From: Polytrichum commune
Taxonomy: Eukaryota > Streptophyta > Polytrichopsida > Polytrichales > Polytrichaceae
Direction of reading: 5' to 3'
Length of the DNA: 64,000 bases
NCBI GenBank assembly: GCA_950295325.1
Contig: OX485805.1
Location: forward strand, 26,959,501-27,023,500
Below the pieces are notes generated by a model. That model was given only the letters and a program-made list of their open reading frames with translations. It was not told the origin of the DNA and made no database searches. Below, piece after piece: positions 59,771 to 64,000 of the stretch. How positions within the stretch are numbered: the first letter of the stretch is position 1; the number at the start of each line of letters is the position of its first letter. Both the position numbers and the translations under genes were made by a program.

Positions 59771-61079
59771 ATGAGGCTAATGTGGACACCTCCAACTCTA
59801 TGGAATCATCCAGCCAATGGATTCGATCATTGGATGCTTGAGAAGGTTAGCAATTGCAAATCGAGACCAAAGAATTTGAAATCGCTAAAATCAGAGTTGA
59901 GGAAGATGTTGATCTAGACTCTAGAACCAAAGATTCTCTGCTTCCCAATCCGGTGTTATAGAGGAGAATTCTTTTATCATTCAATGTTGTGTAAGTGGAC
60001 AACATCAATTAGCAGATTCTACATGGGTCATTTGCCAATGAAAACCAACTTTAATGCCAACATTGGTTGTGTCATGTTTTTAAAGTGGTCACGTGTAATA
60101 TTAAATGTTGTTGGATTGGCTTTTCACTATAGAATACCACAATCCAAGTTGGTCGGCACCTCATAGCAACATGCCACCTCCCAATGGCCCAAGTTGCCAC
60201 CTCCTAATTTTCCCACCTCATCCACAAAAATCAAGTGTGTCATAGCTCAATGCATAACTCTGCTTATTATGGAGGATGGTGAGTGTAGTGTGACTTTTGA
60301 GAATGTGACTAACCCAAATATCATCAAGGTGGCAGCTAAATCACCACGTATTACTCACCCGTCAAATCAGAGCGATTGTACCTCCGCCTAAGAGCCAAAA
60401 ATAGGTGTCCCTTTGAGAAAGCTAACCGAATTAGCCTCATCTACCTTAGTTTAAATCACAAATATCCTGAACGCCTGAATGGCAATGTGTGAATTGCCTT
60501 TACTGAAGCAGGAAACGCTGTAAATGTAAGCATTTTCTCTCACAAATTGTGACAGTATTTTTGTGCACATGGATGGATGGAAACATCACAAGCAGAGTTC
60601 TCTTCTAGTGAATAAATAATTTGAATGGCATCCGTGCATACCTGAGAATCTGTGAACATATTTTCCCCACAAGTTTGTCCAATTTTACTGATGACATGGA
60701 CCATGCAGTTGACATTCTCCTTCATAAGACTGCAAGCCACTTGTTGCAAATTCTTGAAACAGTACCACAAAATCCAACACTGGACCTATCTGAAGAGTCT
60801 CTCTCGAGATGTTGAGAAATTCTACCACTTGCCATAGAACTTCCCATAGGAACTGCTTGATGATTCGCCTGGAAACGAGTTAAGCATCATAGTAATTCCA
60901 AGAGATTTCAAAAATATTTTGAGCCATGTGGAAATCATGAATTCATTCAGAACTATCCTATGCATTTAATAATGCAATAAGACATATGTACTAAAGGCAC
61001 TACAAGGTGAAGTGGTCAAGAGGGTAGACTACTCTCCAAAATGCGAGGTCACTATAACGTAAATTTGAGTTGTAACTTA
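59771..61079. other. intergenic, one possible minus-strand exon
   Basis: 60540-60840 on the minus strand holds an open frame with evenly spread Cys and hydrophobic residues (CFKNLQQVACSLMKENVNCM ...). It is bordered by cacag/tcag and gt-like sites, but no family is recognised and no partner exon found. The rest is AT-rich without features. Confidence 0.35.
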
Positions 61080-63412
61080 TCATTCATGACTGGAACCTTG
61101 CTCTTGAAGGTAATCCCCAATAAGACCTGTTTCATGGAAGCTTTTGAGAATGTCATCAAACATTTGTTCAATGCCTATAAAATGGGTGAGACCAAGTTTC
61201 CCAATCTTGGTGGTATCCATCGTGTGGTGAAAGTCATTGCCCTTCGTGTCTTTACACCTGTTCGATTGATGCATGTCTTTTAGATCAACAGGAACTTACA
61301 CAACTACCAGATGTTTGAACACTGATCAGACAGCTCCTCTGCTCATAACTTATACAAAATATACAAAAGCTTGGACATGATTATTTGTTGTAACAAGAAA
61401 ATGCAGATCCTTCAATGGAACATGGTAGTAACAAAATGATAGACTCACAAAAAAAATGTCAGAGGAGAAAGAAGGTGTAATTTAACCTTGAAGCAGTTTG
61501 TAGGTTTGGGTACTTGCGTCGCAACATCTCCAGAATGTCACAGAAGTGTGCAACCTCATTTGAACAAATGTATCGTCCATGTGCCTCTGGCACCTCCATT
61601 GCAAGCAGATGTGCTGTCACTACATCATCAATGTGCACAAAGCCAAGTCGCAGGTTTGGGTACTCCTCTCCCCCTAGCAATGTTCCCCAAGCCAATCCAT
61701 TCCTGGCTATTCAATATCCTCAAATAAAACTCAGGAACATTGCCGTTCAGACTTGACATATGTGCTTTTTGCAGAATTGTTGTCATAGATGGTGAATTTT
61801 ACTGAATGAGGAGAAATTTTAGACTTAGTTTGATACTCAGTTTCGTATTTTCATTGTTGCTGAATGCTCAAACTGAAAGATGCACACGATCCACACAACA
61901 ACGAGGATTTATTCAAAGATGCTGAAGTTCAACAACGGAATGATTTTGGCTTGTCTGACATTGCTTTGTTGTGCAAAAGCAATCAATCTGCAAAGCAGGA
62001 TCTTGTCAGTGTAGATTATCAGACACCACTCCAAGTTAAAAGTATAAATCTTTATCTGGTAAATGAGCATGTTTGCATATTAGGGTACCTGACAGCAATT
62101 TTTGAAGCATTTGGACGCTGCTGGTTGGCACAGGCGAAAGTGAAGCGCCAACGACAAAAGAAGGATTCACAACCACTAGATCAAGGCCTTCTTTTGCTGC
62201 AAACTCGGTTGCCACTTTCTCAGCTAGAGTCTTTGCCACTGCATAATACAGCTGGATGTACACATCAATTGCATGAATTCAGAGCTTCAAACTGGAAATT
62301 TCGTCAGCACAGCAAGCTTTGATTTCTATCCTGCGTATATGAATGTGTTTCTATGTGGAGTTAAAATTTAATACTCGTAAGGATGATGTTTGATCAGATG
62401 ATTAGAAAGAATCCCAAGTGTTGGCAAACTTGATTGCCTCATTCTTTCTCAACTTAGTGTATTTGCCACTGCACAACATAGCTGGATGTAAAGGAAAATT
62501 GCAAACCACCGACTCACATCAACTGCATGACTTGAGAGCTTCACGCTGGGAATCTCATCAGCACAGAGAGTACTGATTTATGACTCTGCAGAAATTAATG
62601 TATTTCTATGTGTAGTTCAATTTTTATACTTCAGATGGTTAGAAAGAGTCTAAGTCTTTGCAAACTCGGTTGCCTTTTTCTCAACTAGAGTCTTTGCCAC
62701 CGCATAAACTAGCTGGATGTACAGGTGAATTGCACTTTAAATTCCAAAGCACCAACTCACTTCAATTGCATTGAATCAGAGCTTCAAGCTGGAAGTTTCA
62801 TCAGCACGGATTATTTTTCATTTCTGTCCTGCGGATTTGAATGCACTTCTATGTGGAGTTTAAATTCATACTCATAAGGATGATGTTTGATCAGATGATT
62901 ATGAAGAATCCAAGTGTTTTGCAAACTTTGTTGCCTCGTTCTCAACTAGAGACTTTTCCACTGAAGATAATAGCTGGATGTCAAGGAAAATTGCATTGAA
63001 AATTGCAAACCACCGACTCACATCAACTAAACGAATTCAGAGCTTCAAGCTGGAAAATCCATCAGCAAAGAAGGTACCGATTTATCATATTCTGCGGACA
63101 TGAATGTATTTCAATGTGGAGTTCAATTATTTTATACTCATATAAGGATGTTCGATCAGATGATAAGTGAGTTCACAACATGCTTCTTGCTTTAGTGGAA
63201 TGGGATATTTGTGCTCACACCTTGTACTCTCGACAATACTCGATGTTGCTCCAAACCGTCTCATCAAGGGGAGGGTCTTTCTCACTTCGGTTGTAGTCGT
63301 ACCGTATAGCCGAACACGAGGATGTCATCACCACGCGCTTCACTGAAGGCGACTTCGTGCATGCTCGTAGCACATTCATGCTTCCTTTTAATGCAGGAGC
63401 TGTCATCGTGAG
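61080..63412 (-). CDS. cinnamoyl-CoA-reductase-like / short-chain NADPH reductase, 3' four exons
   Basis: On the minus strand exons 63412-63221, 62251-62089, 61673-61487 and 61257-61080 join in phase through GT-AG introns (969, 415, 229 bp) into 239 residues plus TGA. The product is the C-terminal three-quarters of an extended short-chain dehydrogenase of the CCR/DFR/tetraketide-pyrone-reductase group: LKGSMNVLRAC, then VKRVVMTSS (catalytic Ser), YYAVAKTLAEK (catalytic YxxxK), VVVNPSFVVG, LGFVHIDDVVTAHLLAME, and a C-terminal DTTKIGKLGL and FDDILKSF. The CCR-specific NWYCYGK signature is absent (KLYYAVAK here), so true monolignol CCR activity is unlikely; a CCR-like or TKPR-like role is better. 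The nucleotide-binding 5' exons are not found before 64000, so they lie beyond the window or are lost. Likely cytosolic. Confidence 0.85.
62252..63220 (-). repeat. intron with three partial copies of the catalytic exon
   Basis: The intron before the YxxxK exon contains three further copies of that exon's 5' part plus upstream intron, anchored on gctggatgt at 62481, 62712 and 62973; the real exon boundary is at 62251. Spacing is 230, 231 and 261 bp. On the minus strand copy 62712 still reads LVYAVAKTLVEKKATEFAK after a cag acceptor, but then hits TAG. Copy 62481 has a stop after AVANTLS. Copy 62973 has lost the catalytic Tyr (SSVEK). They are pseudo-exons. Confidence 0.85.
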
Positions 63413-64000
63413 CTTCAGAAGTAGGTCACATACAAAAGTGACGTATCAGACTAGTTAGGTACAAAGAAGCAGCTCAATGAGTATGTTTGTGCTTTCTGTT
63501 GCAGATCATATGTTTTCTTCCCTAACCCTAGAAAACACGATTTCTTCATTACCACAAGAATTGGAAAGTCCTGTCGAAGTGCTGGCTTCCACATGATCGA
63601 AATATCTAAGGGAGAAGGTGGAAATTCTGGATGTGCAACACATCTCACCAGAATCTTGCCAGTCAGAAATTTCAAGTTGGAACTCCCCGGAATATTCACC
63701 ATGACGAAGAAGAAATGGAATCAAGATGGAATAGCCGGGGTGGCAAGTATCTCCAGTACTCGCTGGCATCACCGTCTTTAGAACTTGGTTTGGAGATACT
63801 AGTAACCCATTTTTAAGAAGCATTAATTTGGTGGAGTTGCTAGCGCGTTATTAGCATTTTTTAGGACTAAATTCTAAGAAATTTTATGAATATTTTTAGT
63901 AGTGAAATTCAATACCTAGGGGATCAGTCTTGGATGGTGATCCAAGCTGTTTAAGAAAAAATGCTTCTGATTGGTTCTAAGAATGACATCTGAAAGTGCC
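63413..64000 (-). other. probable upstream intron of the CCR-like gene
   Basis: Expected NADPH-binding exons (GxxGxxG) are not seen here on the minus strand. Open frames on both strands (for example 63451-63702 and 63506-63823 minus, 63593-63781 plus) match no part of the enzyme. Either this is a long intron or the gene is 5'-truncated. Confidence 0.4.

Noticed and set aside
61041-62322. Plus-strand frames of 80-152 codons over the reductase locus
   Set aside because: They are antisense shadows of the minus-strand CCR-like exons, which carry the catalytic motifs.
1-64000. CRISPR arrays, operons, ribosome-binding sites, phage or plasmid functions
   Set aside because: Split genes, plant-type transposons and nuclear tRNA genes show this is eukaryotic nuclear DNA; direct repeats here are long tandem units, not short repeats with unique spacers.
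1-64000. LTR retrotransposon or integrated virus sequences
   Set aside because: No reverse transcriptase, integrase, gag or capsid motifs were recognised in any frame, and no LTR pair with primer-binding site was found by eye.

Overview
This window reads as nuclear DNA of a land plant. It is AT-rich, gene-poor and dominated by DNA-transposon debris and tandem repeats. The plant assignment rests on a GIL1/IRKI-type (DUF641-family) protein, a cinnamoyl-CoA-reductase-like enzyme split by GT-AG introns, two intronless nuclear tRNA-Arg(CCU) genes and plant-type MULE, CACTA, hAT and PIF/Harbinger remnants. Introns are short (about 0.2-1 kb) and I recognise no LTR-retrotransposon gag or pol. That, with the divergent protein sequences, makes me lean towards a seed-free plant (lycophyte, fern or bryophyte), but this is only an inference.

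Layout. From 0.29 to 2.65 kb there are two abutting tandem arrays, with units of about 355-373 bp and about 260 bp; one unit is a chimera of both. From 2.7 to 32 kb I see no intact gene. This part holds a Tourist-like MITE with TAA duplications (3.6 kb), a MITE with long terminal inverted repeats (5.0-5.45 kb), a hAT transposase C-terminal remnant (13.6 kb), a pogo/Tigger-like element with a CACTA-type MITE nested in it (22.6-23.7 kb), a PIF/Harbinger transposase fossil (26.2-27.6 kb), several microsatellites, and runs of 12-18 G or C. A purine-rich stretch at 32.2-32.6 kb precedes a four-exon GIL1/IRKI-like gene on the plus strand (35.40-38.09 kb). From 38 to 49.8 kb lie more MITEs, a 1.2-kb foldback MULE-like element with a 9-bp target duplication, and a 297-bp tandem array.

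The right third is the genic part. A GC-rich leader (49.8-50.3 kb) probably serves a two-exon gene for a 128-residue, strongly basic protein I do not recognise (51.88-52.49 kb). Two identical tRNA-Arg(CCU) genes on the minus strand flank it. A second, decayed copy of the foldback element lies at 55.28-56.24 kb. At 57.1-57.3 kb there is a long near-perfect hairpin, followed by about 280-320-bp promoter-proximal repeats that lead into a 45-residue single-helix membrane protein with some resemblance to plant TOM5 (58.59-58.73 kb). The last 3 kb holds the 3' four exons of a CCR-like reductase on the minus strand. Its catalytic exon has been partially duplicated three times inside the neighbouring intron, and its 5' exons lie outside the window.

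The genes do not form a pathway or operon; they are independent plant loci separated by transposon-derived DNA. I found no convincing undescribed multi-gene system. The candidates most worth following are the long hairpin, the duplicated catalytic exon, the unrecognised basic protein with the antisense tRNA in its likely leader intron, and the foldback MULE family.
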